Part shown: positions 37,101 to 49,760 of the stretch, in pieces
How positions within the stretch are numbered: the stretch's first letter is position 1
How the letters are laid out: each line of letters opens with the position of its first letter
Source of the DNA: Nipponacmea schrenckii
Lineage: Eukaryota > Mollusca > Gastropoda > Lottiidae
Length of the DNA stretch: 64,000 nucleotides
Assembly (NCBI GenBank): GCA_030562195.1
Contig: JAUJPP010000001.1
Span: 10,470,472 to 10,534,471 of the forward strand
Direction of reading: 5' to 3'
Notes under the pieces: model-generated
Told to the model about the DNA's origin: nothing
Database searches by the model: none
The model's input: the letters and a program-made list of their open reading frames with translations, nothing else
Translations under genes and position numbers: made by a program

Positions 37101-40100
37101 CAAGGAGAAATTGCATTCTATAAAACTAATGAAATCCCTAGTGAAACCAGATATAGCAGAAGATGAAGATTCGCAAGAATCGACATCTGCTGGTGGTGGT
37201 GGTGGTAGTGCTGGTCATGAAGATGAAGAAATTGATGTTGAAGGTGATAAAGATGGAGAGAAATCTACCAGTGCATCAACTAATCTTATAAATTCCATCA
37301 AAGGTGGTGCAACAGATGATACAAAAACTGTTGTTACTACAACTTCTAGTTCTAGTGAAAATACTACAAAGACTACTGTTAGTGCAATTAATCCAATTGC
37401 TACACCTATTTCCTCAACAGCTTTAAGCCTATTGGCTTCTAAAGGTCTCAATATTACTCAGGCTCAACAAGCCCTACAAGCAGCAATAGCTAGAATGAGT
37501 GTGGAAGAATTGTCCTCAAAACTCCCTCCAATTCGTAAAACTAAAGACAAATTCAAACTTGCAAGATTCACTAAAATTGGAAAGCGTAAAAATGTGAAAA
37601 AGGCAAGTTTACCAGTATGCCAGAAATATCAAAACGCTCATAAACTGAAAAGCTTGTTTGTGCTTGAACGAACTGAACTGAGACTTCTATCAAGGAAAGG
37701 TGGTTTCCGAGAGGCTTCAGGTTTTAATTATAATTGTAAAATGAATAATGTGCTGTGGCCATACCCATGTCCAAGGCCATACTTTAAAACAGCATGGCGT
37801 TATCGCACACAAACTATGAAATCATTGGCAGCAGCTGCTATGCAGTTACGTATAATATGGGCATGTATACGTTGGGATGATATGGCAATAAAACCACCAG
37901 CAGGAGGTACTAATACTATCTCTACTGAAACTGAAATTACTACAACTGAGTTACTGAAACGTCGAGATGTTGGACATTTTGGTTTACGGTCTGAATTTTT
38001 AGTGAGAAAGATAGTTGTACCTATTGGAGTAACTAGTCAACCCAAAGGTGAGTTAAGTTTTATTAATTAGTGTAGACAAATCAGATTTTATATATATGTA
38101 TACGAATATAACATCGACCATTGAATGGCAATGCAATAGCAGTCCATCCACTCTATGACTTGAACTGAAATCCCAACCAATGTTTCATATATTCTGAAAT
38201 TTTGAAAAGATAAATTGAAAATGTCATTAATTGCAGAAAAATATACACCTCAAAGAAGTGGACTACGAGAAAGGAAAAGGGCAGAATCTCCCAAATTAAC
38301 AGAACCAAGTGTCACAGAAACATGGGTACCGGAGGAAACACTTGAGCTATGGGAAATAAAGCAGTTTGGTGAAAAGTAAGTTATGTTAAAAACCTGAATA
38401 GCTGATGATACATGATGTGTGAAATGGGGATAATATACACATTATAATAAACAGTCAACAGTTATTCTCGATTGTCCATGGCCAAACCTATTGCCATAAT
38501 GTTTCTGGAATTATTTTCTCAGCTCTCAAGCAAATCGTATCTTATTTAATGTATTCCTCTTTCAGACTAGAAAAACAAAGGGCAGCAAGTCAAGAGAAAA
38601 TAGTTGTTCAGACACCTTCACAACAAACAGCAGCACAAATAAAAGAAAGAATGGAGCAAGCAATTAAAACAACAACGTATAGCGTTACAACAGAAACGTT
38701 TACTAGAGGCTAATGGTAAAACAGGGACCACAACCACAGCCACAACGCCGTCTATAGTAACTTTGTCTACTGGTCATAGTACTATCGGTACAAAAACACC
38801 AATAAAAACTATCACTATGTCACCATCGTCCACTGGTACACCTACAATACGTCATATTGTACAACCTAAAACAATTATAGCCTCTAGTGGTATGCTTGGT
38901 ATGTATCTTTTATATTAATGATGATGGTTGATTGTAAAAATTTGATATATCAATAATCTTAAAAGGGAACTTATAATCTCTCAGTGTGGTTCCAAGTGTC
39001 AAAATAGGTTACTCAGAAATAACCCCAGATTTATATACGGTTTGAGAATGGAAGCTGATTTATTGAGAAAATTCAATTCTATATGTTTTAGGAGGAACCA
39101 CCATAAGACCTGGTGTTAAACTACAAATACCAAGTTCTACAATTACCTTACGACCTGCATCATCAGGCGTATCTTTAGCACCAAAACCTGGTTCAATTAC
39201 TACTCAAGCTACATCAACTAGTACTCCTGGTATAACAACAGCTAAAATAGTACTACCATCACAACAAACGGGACAGAGTCCTAAAGGTTAGTTTTTAGAA
39301 GATATAAAATAAAAATTTACAAAAGAAAAATTCATAAAGAATGTATTGTCATAAATCTTATCTTAGATGAGTTAAGAAAGGAGCATTATTGTGGTTCTAA
39401 GCAATTGAAATTTTGTTAGTGCTAAGCTTTTGTGAGACTTGTACTGATATACTTGTTTTTATTTTGTAGTTGCAATCAGACCACAGGTTGTTGCTCAAGG
39501 TAGTCAAGGTCAAGTGCAAAGTTTCCAGATTATTCAGGGACCACAACGTCAATTACAAGTTCGTGGGTTGCTGCCAGGTAAGTAATTTATGCAATAACAG
39601 AATTATAATCGGGGATTTAATAAATAGCAGTTATGCTTTGAATAGAAATATTGATCTTAATGTAAACATAACTACTTCATTTCAGGTCAGCAAATTATAA
39701 GATTACCAGATGGCAGACTGCAGTTGATATCATTAGCGTCATCAGCAACATCAGGCACTAGTACAACCATAACTTCATCAACTTCAACACCAATACAAGT
39801 ACGTCAAGGAATAGCAATTAGACCGCAAGGTGTCGTTACTAGTACATCATCAACTGGAACTCCTCAACAAACTCGAATCATACTACCAACTGGTGCCACT
39901 TCTACAACTTTAGGATCTGCTGCTACATCACTAGGCATTTCAAGTGGTGCCCAAACTATTACCATACCAAGTAGGACTATTGGAACAAGTTTACTTTCAG
40001 GTGGACAGACTATTTCCAAATCTCCTGTTCTTACGTCCTCTTTAGCTAAGATAATAACAAAGCCAGCTACTTCAATACAGCAAATAGCACAACCACAGGT

Positions 40101-43100
40101 TACAGCTGCTCAGATGATATCATCTACAGCTGTGGTGAATACTCCACAATTATTGACTGCAGCATCAAATCCAAACATTATCAAATCACCGTCTCAAACT
40201 ACACCATTTGTTGTTAAAACTGTTGGTCCTCAAGGCATCAAAACCATTACTTCTCCGACATTAATCAAAGCAATAACTGGTTCTGCAGGCATTAGATCAT
40301 TTGTTACTTCACCCACACAACAGCAGCAGCAACAACAAGTTACTCAATTAAAAACTGTCTTATCGCCAACAGGTCTTAGAGGTGCTTCACCAGCACAAGT
40401 CATTAAAACTAGTCTTGTTCAACCATCTATTACTACTATACCAACGCCGGTCACTGTATTATCACCATCATCATCATCTGCTACTGTTGTTCAGCAACAG
40501 CCACCAACTGCCATCCAAGTTCCTGGAATCCATGTATCTACAGTTCCAACACCTATAATTACCTCACCCAGAAGTGTTAGTGGCACTATGTCTGGGACTG
40601 GTCTGTCTATAAGCACTCCAGCTACACCAACCACTTTATTGCAACCACCTCGCACATCATTAACTCAAACACCAGTATCATCAGCAGCATCAGCTACATC
40701 TTTAGCTCCTCAGAAATATGCCATTACTCCACAAGTATTGCAGCAAGGTAAGATAGTATTTTGAATTCATTCAATAGTCGCATTTATGTGCATCTAATTT
40801 AATGAACAAGGGATAGAATCCTGTACTCATAGTTGCATTCTCTTTTCTCTTGTCCATAGATCTTCAATATTAATAATATGCATAGCTCACATACATAGGT
40901 TCTCTATATTACAGTGTGTAAAGTTGTTAGTACATGTTTCTTTGGAATTTGGATTTTTTTTACATTTTTTTTACAGTTGTAAGACAAGCATTGATGCAGA
41001 ATCAAACTCCAGAGATACAATCAAAGTTGTTGGCTATGCAACGTCAAATACAACAGCAACAAGATAAACCTGTGGTAGCAGCTACTTTACCAACAACCAT
41101 TTCAACACAACAACTCAACAGTTTACAGAACCGTGATCATTTAATACAATCACAGTACCAACAGCAGCTGGTTGCTAAACAACAACAGTTACAACAATCA
41201 CAAGCTTTGGAAATAGCTAGAAGTAGTAAACAAAAAACATTAACTGGTGAAGAAAAAGAGGACCAGACAAGGTATGACTTGAGTTGCTCGGTTTTCATTT
41301 TCATGTTGAAGATAAGTCATGTTCATATGATAGAAGTTTGGTAAAATAGTGTCTCATCAAATTTACCGTTTGTAACAATCAATATTTTACACAAGGATTA
41401 TATCTACAACAAAAGTCACAAATTTCATTTAATTTTTTGTTTAGTTTTTTTATACACCCACATTATAATGTGGTCGTATATTGTCGTCACCCCTGTCCGT
41501 CCGTCCGTCTGTCTGTCCGTTGAGATCTCCGACAAGTTCGAAATTGGCGATTTTTCGATGAATGGTTTTTGAGTTATTGCACTTGACTTAGTCAAAATGC
41601 CTCAAATTGACTTGTGAACGCGATAGAAACTACAGTTTGTATCGGATTTGAATGAAACTTGCTGTGATCATTTATATTGATGAGATTTCGGACAAGTTCG
41701 AAATTGGGGAATTTCAACTAACGGTTTTTGAGTTATTGCACTTGACTTCGTCAAAATGTGTCAAAATTGGCTTGCGAACGCAATAGAGACAACAGTTTTC
41801 AATGGATTTGAATGAAACTTGCTGTGATTATTTACATTGAAGAGATCTTAAACAAGTTTGAAATTGGCCATTTTTCGATAAACAGTTCTTGAGTTATTGC
41901 CCTTGACTTAGTCAAAATGCGTTAAAATCGGCTTTTAAATGCTATAGAGACTACATTTTTGTTTTTGATGATTGTTAATTGATTGTTTAATTGAAGTTTT
42001 AATGTTTTATTTCTGTACAATCATCACAATCTAAAAACCTCAACTATGTTTGTGTCTTGTGTATTGTAGAATGGTATCTGTCAGTAATGTCATGAAAAAC
42101 ATGTTAGATAAGATAGAACGGGAAGAGAAAAATGAACAAAAACGACAAAGAAAGATGGAGTCCGTAGAAGAAAAACAGAAAAGAATTACAGCTGCCAAAC
42201 AACAGGGAGCTTTATTAAAGCAAAAAGAGGTACTGAAGAAAGAAATTTTGAGAAAACGTTCTCTAATGGAAAAAAATTTACAACAAGACATTCAGGTAAT
42301 CCTAGACAGATGGATTGCATTCTCAATATTGCATGTGTTGTGTATGTTGTTTAGTTGATTTTTTGTGTTACTGTTATTTTAACACATTATGGTATTAACC
42401 AAATACTTATTAATGGTTTATTAGTATTGAATTAAACTGAGTATATAACAGCACTATTTATCAAATTTCAGTGGTTTTGTAAGAGATCTGCGTGTCAAAA
42501 TCTATGAAAAAAGCTAGTTATAATGTTTTATCTAAGATGTTTCATTGTAAAATGTAATGTAATCAATAACAATGGTTCTGTTTTTAGTTGGAAGTAGCAC
42601 AAGTCAAGAAAAAGAAGATTTCACCTTCTAAAGTATCAACTGGTATAGCACCTCATCATCTAACATTAGCAAATCAAGTACAACATAGGACATCAGTACC
42701 TTTAGGAGAAACTGATAATAATCAAACAAGTTTAGCAGCCAAGAGGAAAAAACAGAAACTGATTTCCACTGGTCATTCTAAAGCTTATAATCCTAAAAAC
42801 AGATTATATTGTCTATGTAAAACTCCCTATGATGATACTAAGTAAGTACAATGTACATTATAAACTTTTGATATTTAATTTTTTTTTATTGCTTCATGTC
42901 TTATTTTGAATTTGTATGTTGTATTTTGTATGCTGTCTTTTTTTTATGTAAAATTTATACTGGATGTGATCTAATATAGTGATGTTTCTTTTAGGTAATA
43001 TAGGAGAGTCATCTGTGATATTTATTTCAGAATTTATATATGTTGTGATCTAATAAAGTGATTTTTATTTCAGGTAATATAGGATAGTCATCTGTGATAT

Positions 43101-46100
43101 TTATCTATATATGTTGTGGTCTAATAAAGTGGTGTTTATTTTAGGTTTTTATATAGGACCTGATCTTATAACTGGTGTTTATTTCAATTTCAAATTTAAA
43201 TTAGATGTGACGTTGATCTAATATTTGGCTGTTCATTTCAGGTTTTATATAGGTTGTGATTTATGTTCTAATTGGTTCCATGGTTCATGTGTTGGAATAA
43301 CAGAAGATCAAGCTAATATTATAGACTCCTATATTTGTCCTGATTGTCGGAAGCAGAAAGAAAATACATCTGAAGAATTATATTGTTTGTGTAAAACACC
43401 ATATGATGAATCTCAGTAGGTTTCTTGTTAATTGTATGATAAAGCAGTAGATAGAGCAATGTCACTATAATAAATTTGTTTTAAAACTACATGTTCCTTC
43501 TTGAAATCATGTTAGCCTTAACATCCATTCATTGCTCCAAGGTAACAAGGGTATATAATTTCCACTAGATGACCAGATAATAATTCTTGTATTTGTAGGT
43601 TTTATATAGGCTGTGATAGATGTCAAGATTGGTTTCATGGAGCTTGTGTAGGTATATCTAAAAATGAGGCAGATCAAGTCGATACCTATTTATGTCCTAA
43701 TTGTCAACAAAAGGAACAAGCTGATCCTATAGCCAATAGAATATTAACAGAAAAAGAATATGAATCTATTTATCGCTTATTATGTAATTTACAGGTAATT
43801 TCCATTTTTACACATCTTCATTTACAAAATTCTAATTGATGTTAATTTACTACCGCCAATTTTTTTTCATTTTGCATACTAATTAGAAAATATAACAAGA
43901 AACATTAGGGATGCATTTTATTTTTGGATTTTATTCAAATCCTACTTATAAGAATGTTGATTTGACCATAGCCTTAAAAATATGAATAGTCTCACTGGGC
44001 TCTGTTAATACTAACCTAACATGTTATGTTGGTGTAGTAGCAACATTTGTTTGTAAACATTGTTGCTGCTTGTTTTAACTCAAAGCATATTTGTTATAAA
44101 TCTACTATAACTTTGGCAATTGTTATCATAATCCCAATGTGTTTTATTGCAGGGTCATAAAATGGCATGGCCTTTCTTGAGACCTGTTGATCCTAAAACC
44201 GTACCAGATTATTATCAAATTGTTAAAGATCCAATGGGTAAGTAAACTTTTTATTTTCATTTCTTGACATATTTGATATCTTTTTTTTCTAAGAATACAT
44301 TTTGCTTAAGATGACCAAGGTTTTTATACGCCCACATGGAAATGTGGACGTATATTGCCGTCACCCCTGTCCGTCCGTCCGGTCGGTCGGTCTGTTGGTC
44401 CGTCGGTCTGTTGGTCCGTCGGTCCGTCCACATTTGTTGTATCCACGATAGAGGCTACAGTTTTTATCCGATCTTAATGAAACTTGGTATACATGTATAT
44501 ATTGATGATATCTCGGTCAAGTTCGAAAATAGAAATAATCGCATGAGCGGTTTTTTAGTTATTGCCCTTGACTTAGTAAAAACGCGTCAAATTTGGTTTG
44601 TATCCACAATAGAGGCTACAATTTTTATCCGATCTTAATGAAACTTGGTATACATGTATATATTGATGATATCTCGGTCAAGTTTGATAATAGAAATAGT
44701 CGCATGTGCAGTTTTTGAGTTATTGCCCTTGACTTAGTAAAAACGCATCAAATTTGGGTTGTATCCACAATAGAGGCTACAGTTTTTATCTGATCTTAAT
44801 GAAACTTGGTATACATGTATATATTGATGATATCTCGGTCAAGTTTGAAAATAGAAATAATCGCATAAGCATTTTTTGAGTTATTGCCCTTGACTTAGTA
44901 AAAACGCGTCAAATTTGGGTTGTATCCACAATAGAGGCTACAATTTTTATCCGATCTTAATGAAACTTGGTATACATGTATATATTGATGATATCTCGGT
45001 CAAGTTTGATAATAGAAATAGTCGCATGTGCAGTTTTTGAGTTATTGCCCTTGACTTAGTAAAAACGCATCAAATTTGGGTTGTATCCACAATAGAGGCT
45101 ACAGTTTTTATCTGATCTTAATGAAACTTGGTATACATGTATATACTGATGATATCTCGGTCAAGTTTGAAAATAGAAATAATCGCATAAGCGTTTTTTG
45201 AGTTATTGCCCTTGACTTAGTAAAAACGCGTCAAATTTGGGTTGTATCCAAAATAGAGGCTACAGTTTTTATCCGATCTTAATGAAACTGGGTATACATG
45301 TATATATTGATGATATCTCTGTCAAGTTCGAAAATAGAAATAATCGCATAAGCGGTTTTTGAGTTATTGCCCATGACTTAGTAAAAACGTGTCAAATTTG
45401 GGTTGTATCCACAATAGAGGCTACAGTTTTGATCCGATCTTAATGAAACTTGGTATACATGTATATATTGATGATATCTAGGTCAAGTTCGAAAATAGAA
45501 ATAATCGCATGAGCTGTTTTTTAGTTATTGCCCTTGTCTTAGTAAAAACGTGTCAAATTTGGGTTGTATCCACAATAGAGGCTACAGTTTTTATCCGATC
45601 TTGATGAAACTTGGTATACATGTATATATTATGGATATCTTGATCCAGTTCGAAAATGGAATTTATCGCATGAACGGTTTTTGAGTTATTGCCCTTGATT
45701 TAGTAAAAATGCGTCAAATTCGGGTTGTATTCACAATAGAAGCTACAGTTTTTATCCAATCTTGATGAAACTTGGTATACATGTATATATTGATGATATC
45801 TCGGTCAAGTTCGAAAATGGAAATTATCGCATGAAAGGTGTTTGAGTTATTGCCCTTGACTTAGTAAAATTCTATTGTGGTTGTGATTTTCAAAGCATTT
45901 TGATGGAACTTGGTGTAAGCATCAGAATTGACATTAGTCAAGATTGAATTTCTGACTTTTTGTAACAAATGGTTTTTGGGTTATTGCCCTTGACTTAGTA
46001 AAATTGCGTCAAAAATATTTGTGCTTGCAAAATAAGCTACAATTTTTTAATACATTTGATGAAACTTGGTATGAGTATTGAAATAGATAAGATGGTGGTC

Positions 46101-46867
46101 AAGTTCTAATTTGACAATTTTCCATGAGCAGTTTTTTAGTTTTTGCCCTTAACTTCAATATTAATTCAGTGAGTGTATTTGAGTTATTGGTCTATTTATT
46201 TTTCAAATTCAATGCTGCCAGTGGGCGTTTGTTACCTTGCCTGGCAAGCTATCTTTTTGTTTGTTTTTATACGCCCACATTATATCCAATTGCTTGTGAA
46301 CGCAATAGAGACTACAGTTTTCATCAGATTTGAATGAAACTTGCTCTGATCATGTTTATTGAAGAGATCTCAATAAGTTCGAACTATATTTGAGTTATTG
46401 CCCTTGACTTAGTCCAAACACATGAAAATTAGCTAGTAAATGCAATAGAGAATAGGTGTCATCTGATTTGAATCAAATTTAGTGTGAATATTTATATTAA
46501 TGAGAACTTGGATAAGACCTAAATAATGTTAGAGTTTCTGCCTGTGTTAAAACAGAAAATATATTTTAAAGTGGGTGTATCTTGCTACGCAACCAGTTGT
46601 TTTTTTTTGGCTCTACTGTGGTATTTTTTAGTGAATAGTTTAAAATAGTGAATATATTACTGTATCTTTTCAGATTTATCAATCATAGAAACCAGAGTAC
46701 ATGGTAGAAGTTATCAAAGATTGAGTGATTTTGTTCGTGATGTCACCAAAATATTTGATAACTGTAGATATTACAATCCAACTGGTACAGCTTTCTATCA
46801 ATGTGCTGAGGTTTTAGAAACATTCTTTGTGCAAAAATTGAAAACATTACGTGAGAAATTCTCATAA
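31105..46867 (+). CDS. BPTF: BPTF / NURF301, nucleosome-remodelling factor large subunit
   Basis: Nuclear subunit of the NURF ISWI remodeller that reads H3K4me3 and acetylated histones. Coding exons: 31105-32117, 32289-32409, 32637-32758, 32949-33154, 33659-33840, 34047-34488, 34664-34888, 35134-35517, 35821-35954, 36118-38047, 38237-38375, 38566-38898, 39092-39286, 39470-39577, 39686-40747, 40977-41271, 42070-42295, 42588-42841, 43242-43415, 43599-43794, 44153-44237, 46674-46867. Total about 2,672 residues, close to Drosophila NURF301. Order: basic AT-hook-like GRPPKTP, DDT domain (about residue 181), PHD1 ([16 protein letters not shown]), WHIM-like [10 protein letters not shown], Lys/Glu-rich region, Gln/Thr-rich region, PHD2 and PHD3 ([10 protein letters not shown] and [10 protein letters not shown]), bromodomain ([30 protein letters not shown]). 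One extra base near 38657-38661 shifts the frame in exon 12 and would truncate the protein near residue 1664 if real. Confidence 0.95.
38657..38661 (+). other. BPTF: Single-base frameshift in BPTF exon 12
   Basis: Up to atggagcaa the frame encodes KERMEQ as in BPTF proteins. From the next bases the conserved continuation ([19 protein letters not shown]) is read one frame later, while the original frame reaches TAA near 38711. The summed exon length is 8020 nt, one more than a multiple of three, and downstream exon phases fit only if one base is removed here. No GT-AG mini-intron fits. Either an assembly error, a polymorphic allele or true disruption. Confidence 0.85.
41446..41970 (+). mobile_element. 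Copy of the hairpin-capped repeat family in BPTF intron 16
   Basis: Starts with ttttatacacccacattat and its palindromic return aatgtggtcgtatattg, then ccgtccgtccgtctgtctg, then about three 150-bp interior units with 'gagttattgcacttgactt', 'cgaaattggcgatttttcg', 'gaatgaaacttgctgtgat'. It lies within the intron 41272-42069, same orientation as the gene. The right terminus seen in other copies was not found, so it may be truncated. Confidence 0.75.
42960..43250 (+). repeat. Tandem duplications of a splice-acceptor region before the BPTF PHD2 exon
   Basis: Units of about 70-97 bp each contain 'gatctaataaagtg', a T-rich tract, an AG and then 'gtaatatagga' or 'gtttttatatagga'. AG positions are 42994, 43073, 43144 and the real acceptor at 43241. 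The copy after 43144 (ggtttttatataggacc, then gatcttataactgg) resembles the start of the true exon (ggttttatataggttgtga, then ttatgttctaattgg), so these look like decayed duplicates of the intron-exon junction acting as decoy acceptors. Confidence 0.7.
44321..46258 (+). repeat. Hairpin-capped element with a 161-bp-period array in the last BPTF intron
   Basis: Begins with tttatacgcccacatgg and its palindromic return, then runs of ccgtccgtcc/ggtcggtc. The landmark 'gaggctaca' occurs at 44451, 44612, 44773, 44934, 45095, 45256, 45417 and 45578, with a variant at 45739: nine units at exactly 161-bp spacing. Each unit holds 'ttgagttattgcccttgact', 'tccgatcttaatgaaactt' and 'ggtatacatgtatatattg'. 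More diverged units run to about 46140 and the element ends with gtgggcgtttgttacc and ctggcaagctatctt at 46211-46258. Confidence 0.9.
46264..46620 (+). mobile_element. Second, shorter copy of the hairpin-capped repeat family, abutting the first
   Basis: Starts tttttatacgcccacatta at about 46264 and ends agtgggtgtatcttgctacg plus caaccagttgt near 46600. The end matches, in reverse complement, the left end of the 21735-22530 copy. Interior units resemble that copy more than the neighbouring 161-bp array. Confidence 0.7.
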
Positions 46868-48126
46868 TACATAATAGTTATTAGACATTTGCCATTAACT
46901 CACATTTCATTGTATTCATGACAATTGTACATACAGATAAAGTTATTTAGTTGATAATACTTTTGTTGCCAATAGCAACTAGGTTTAAAAAGACAAATTT
47001 GATGGTACTCACATTATTTAGTGATAAATGTCTGAAAATAGACAGATTTGCATATTGACAAAGACAAAAGCATGGAGTTATTTCAATATTTATCTATTTT
47101 GATTTACTCATTCACTCATTAATTGTATATTTCCATTCATGTATTGTAATGCATATGTTTTCTGCTTAGTAATTTATTTATTATATTGGAAGTTGAAAGT
47201 TTTCCTATCAATTTGTTTTGTAGTTTTATTAAATGTTGATAGGTTTCTTGCATTCTTTTGTGGATTCATTTGTTATTACTGAATGTACAAAATATCCTAT
47301 TACAAAGCATTTCAAATTTTTTTTTGTAAATTTGGACTTTGTTTTCTACAATAATATTAATCATGATATGCACAAAATTTATAGGATTCCATCATCTCTT
47401 TTAATATTATGTAACGCTGTATGACAATGTGTTATATACTGAACATCTAGTATCTAAGATCTGATTTTTTCACAAACCTAGCACAAAAAAAACTCATTGT
47501 TAATTTTATATGATTTTTTTCCCCTTGTACATAAACTTTCCATTCATTAGTTGTAGAATTAAAAACCATTTTTGGGATAATTTATTGATATAAAACTTGG
47601 TTTAGTTTCAATGACAACATAAAGATTCTATTCAAACTATTGGATTTCCTGTGATTTTAGCAGATAATCATAAATAATTTTGTCACGAAACCAAACCATG
47701 TTTTTTTACAAATAAAATTGTAGTACATTTAACCTTAGCTAATTGTTTATTTAACCATAACTGTCCTACTTTAGATTATATGTAAATAAAATGTATTTTA
47801 TATCTGTATGTTAGATTTGAAGAATAAACTTGACAATATTATCAAGTGGCGTATATATTATTTTTTGGTAGAAAGAGAAAATAAATAAAGGGAATAAAAT
47901 GTTTGTAAATATTTTATTTCATTGATTCGATGACTACAATTTTTTATGTCACAGCTACTAGTTGCCCCTGCCGGGTGGTTGAATGGGACTTGCTATGTAT
48001 TCGGACAGACATTAATTTGTGGGTGTATAACAATGAAGACACACACAGCCAGAGTTATCACAGGTACTAATTAAAAGTCTGGTTTCTACATCACAAAGAT
48101 TAAGACAAGATTGTAAAATTTATTGA
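46868..48126. other. BPTF 3' UTR and intergenic region to PIGX
   Basis: No coding exon recognised. Several AATAAA signals on the plus strand (about 47707, 47787, 47823, 47881) are candidates for BPTF polyadenylation. On the minus strand an AATAAA immediately follows the PIGX stop (plus-strand tttatt at about 48119), so the two genes converge with short spacing. Confidence 0.5.
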
Positions 48127-49760
48127 TCATGTTCTCTTGTTTTTACCACTAGAACTATTTGTATCTGTAGTTATAACTTTCATCATGATTAATACACAAC
48201 CTCCAACAGTCACTAGTAATGTTATTACTGTAACTATTAAACTGTCATCACTTTGTCCTACTGGAACTATTATTGTCACTTCTTCAATTTTCTGAAATGA
48301 AAATATAACTTATAATTCATCATTTATTTGTTGAATGTTCGACATAATGCCAATAAATATTAAACCCATGAACCCACTCACCAGGTGAACATTTTATTAA
48401 ATAAGAGGTAGAAAAACAGAAAACAGAGAATCAAATAAGTTTTCAGATTTAGAATCTTTTCTTACATTATGATTGAGTTTCTTCCATGTACAGTTGTGAA
48501 CTTGAGTATTGTCACAAGGCAACTGGATGCTCCCTGTTTCAACTAAAATATAATATAAGAATATAAAAAAACTGGTATTATCATATACGCTCATTCTGTT
48601 AGATCTCCCTTGCCCTCAGTTAACAAACACACTTGAAGTGTGTTTTCCAACAAAAGACTTTTGTCCAATTTCATAAAAGATAAGAATTTTTTTGGGGCCA
48701 TACTCAGCCAGCCAGCACACCTCACATGGTCAAATATAAAGACTTGTCTGAATTTAAAGATTTTAAGAGACAAAGTTGATCCTCTTAACTGGTCAAAGTA
48801 CATGTAGATCGTTTATTAGTATAGAACATGATTGAAAATATCAAAGAAGACTAGAAAAGTCACCATAAAAGCATAAATTCACCTATTAAATTATAACATG
48901 TAGTATATATTACAGGAGGCTGTAAAACAATCTGTTTATACAATGAAGTATTAGATGGTCTATGATATCGTGTATGTATAGGTAGAGATATCTTAATAGT
49001 AGGTGATATATTATGATAGATATAAACCAATAAAGGTAAAGATAAATATTCTGGTGCTTCTACATCCACCTCATCTTGTAATAAAATCTGAAATACATGT
49101 ATATGGAAAGAATTCTAGCACTCATTTTAAAATAAAAAAGTGTTTGCTTCTTTCTTTCTTCACTTGACAATCACATTAAAATATTTGTCTGACCAGATTT
49201 GCTCTACACTTTAAAGATAATGCAAAAAAAAAAAATAGTCTTTGAGCCTATGAGTAAAAATAGGTTGACAATATACTTATTCATAATCAAAGCTTACTCA
49301 TTTTTGTTACATCAGTTTTCATTGTCTTGTTTACCTGATAACTTGTATTAATTGTACTAATTTGATAATTATCTACATAAACTCCACTTGGTAAAGTTTC
49401 TACTATCACTATTTTGCAGTCTGTTTCCAATATTATATCATCTGTTGACAATATAATTTCGGTTTCAAGATCTCTGTAATAAGCAAATCAATTAGTACTT
49501 AAATAGAATAACTCTTAGAATTTTATATTAATCATAACTTTTTCAGAATGACTTTACTGCAGAAATGTATGTTGTTAAAATGGTTAAGATCAAAAAAAAC
49601 TCTTGTTGGTCTTTTAAAACATTCTGAAATTATAGGTGGTAAAATAATTTGCTCATTACCTATGAAAGCCATCTTTCAAAATATTTCTGGATACCTGAGA
49701 CAAAGTATTAACATGACTTATAAAAATAAACGCTACAACTAAATCGAGATATAATTTCAT
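48127..49760 (-). CDS. PIGX: PIG-X, subunit of GPI mannosyltransferase I
   Basis: ER membrane protein that stabilises PIG-M, the enzyme adding the first mannose to GPI precursors. Exons on the minus strand: 49660-49760, 49335-49473, 48883-49087, 48466-48542, 48127-48291; in phase, 228 residues (human about 258). Start MKLYLDLVVAFIFISHVNT is a signal peptide. Then RNILKDGFHRDLETEI (human counterpart KDGFHRDL), DVEAPEYLS, HTRYHRPS, and a C-terminal membrane helix at about residues 191-212 (SLIVTVITLLVTVGGCVLIM) followed by a short lysine-containing tail. The ATG at 49760 is chosen because it gives the signal peptide. It is divergent from CHMP6 with 232 bp between start codons. Confidence 0.9.

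Noticed and set aside
44336..44638. 100-codon ORF at the start of the 161-bp array
   Set aside because: Encoded by the GTCCGTCC run and array unit; same sequence occurs in other frames in other copies.
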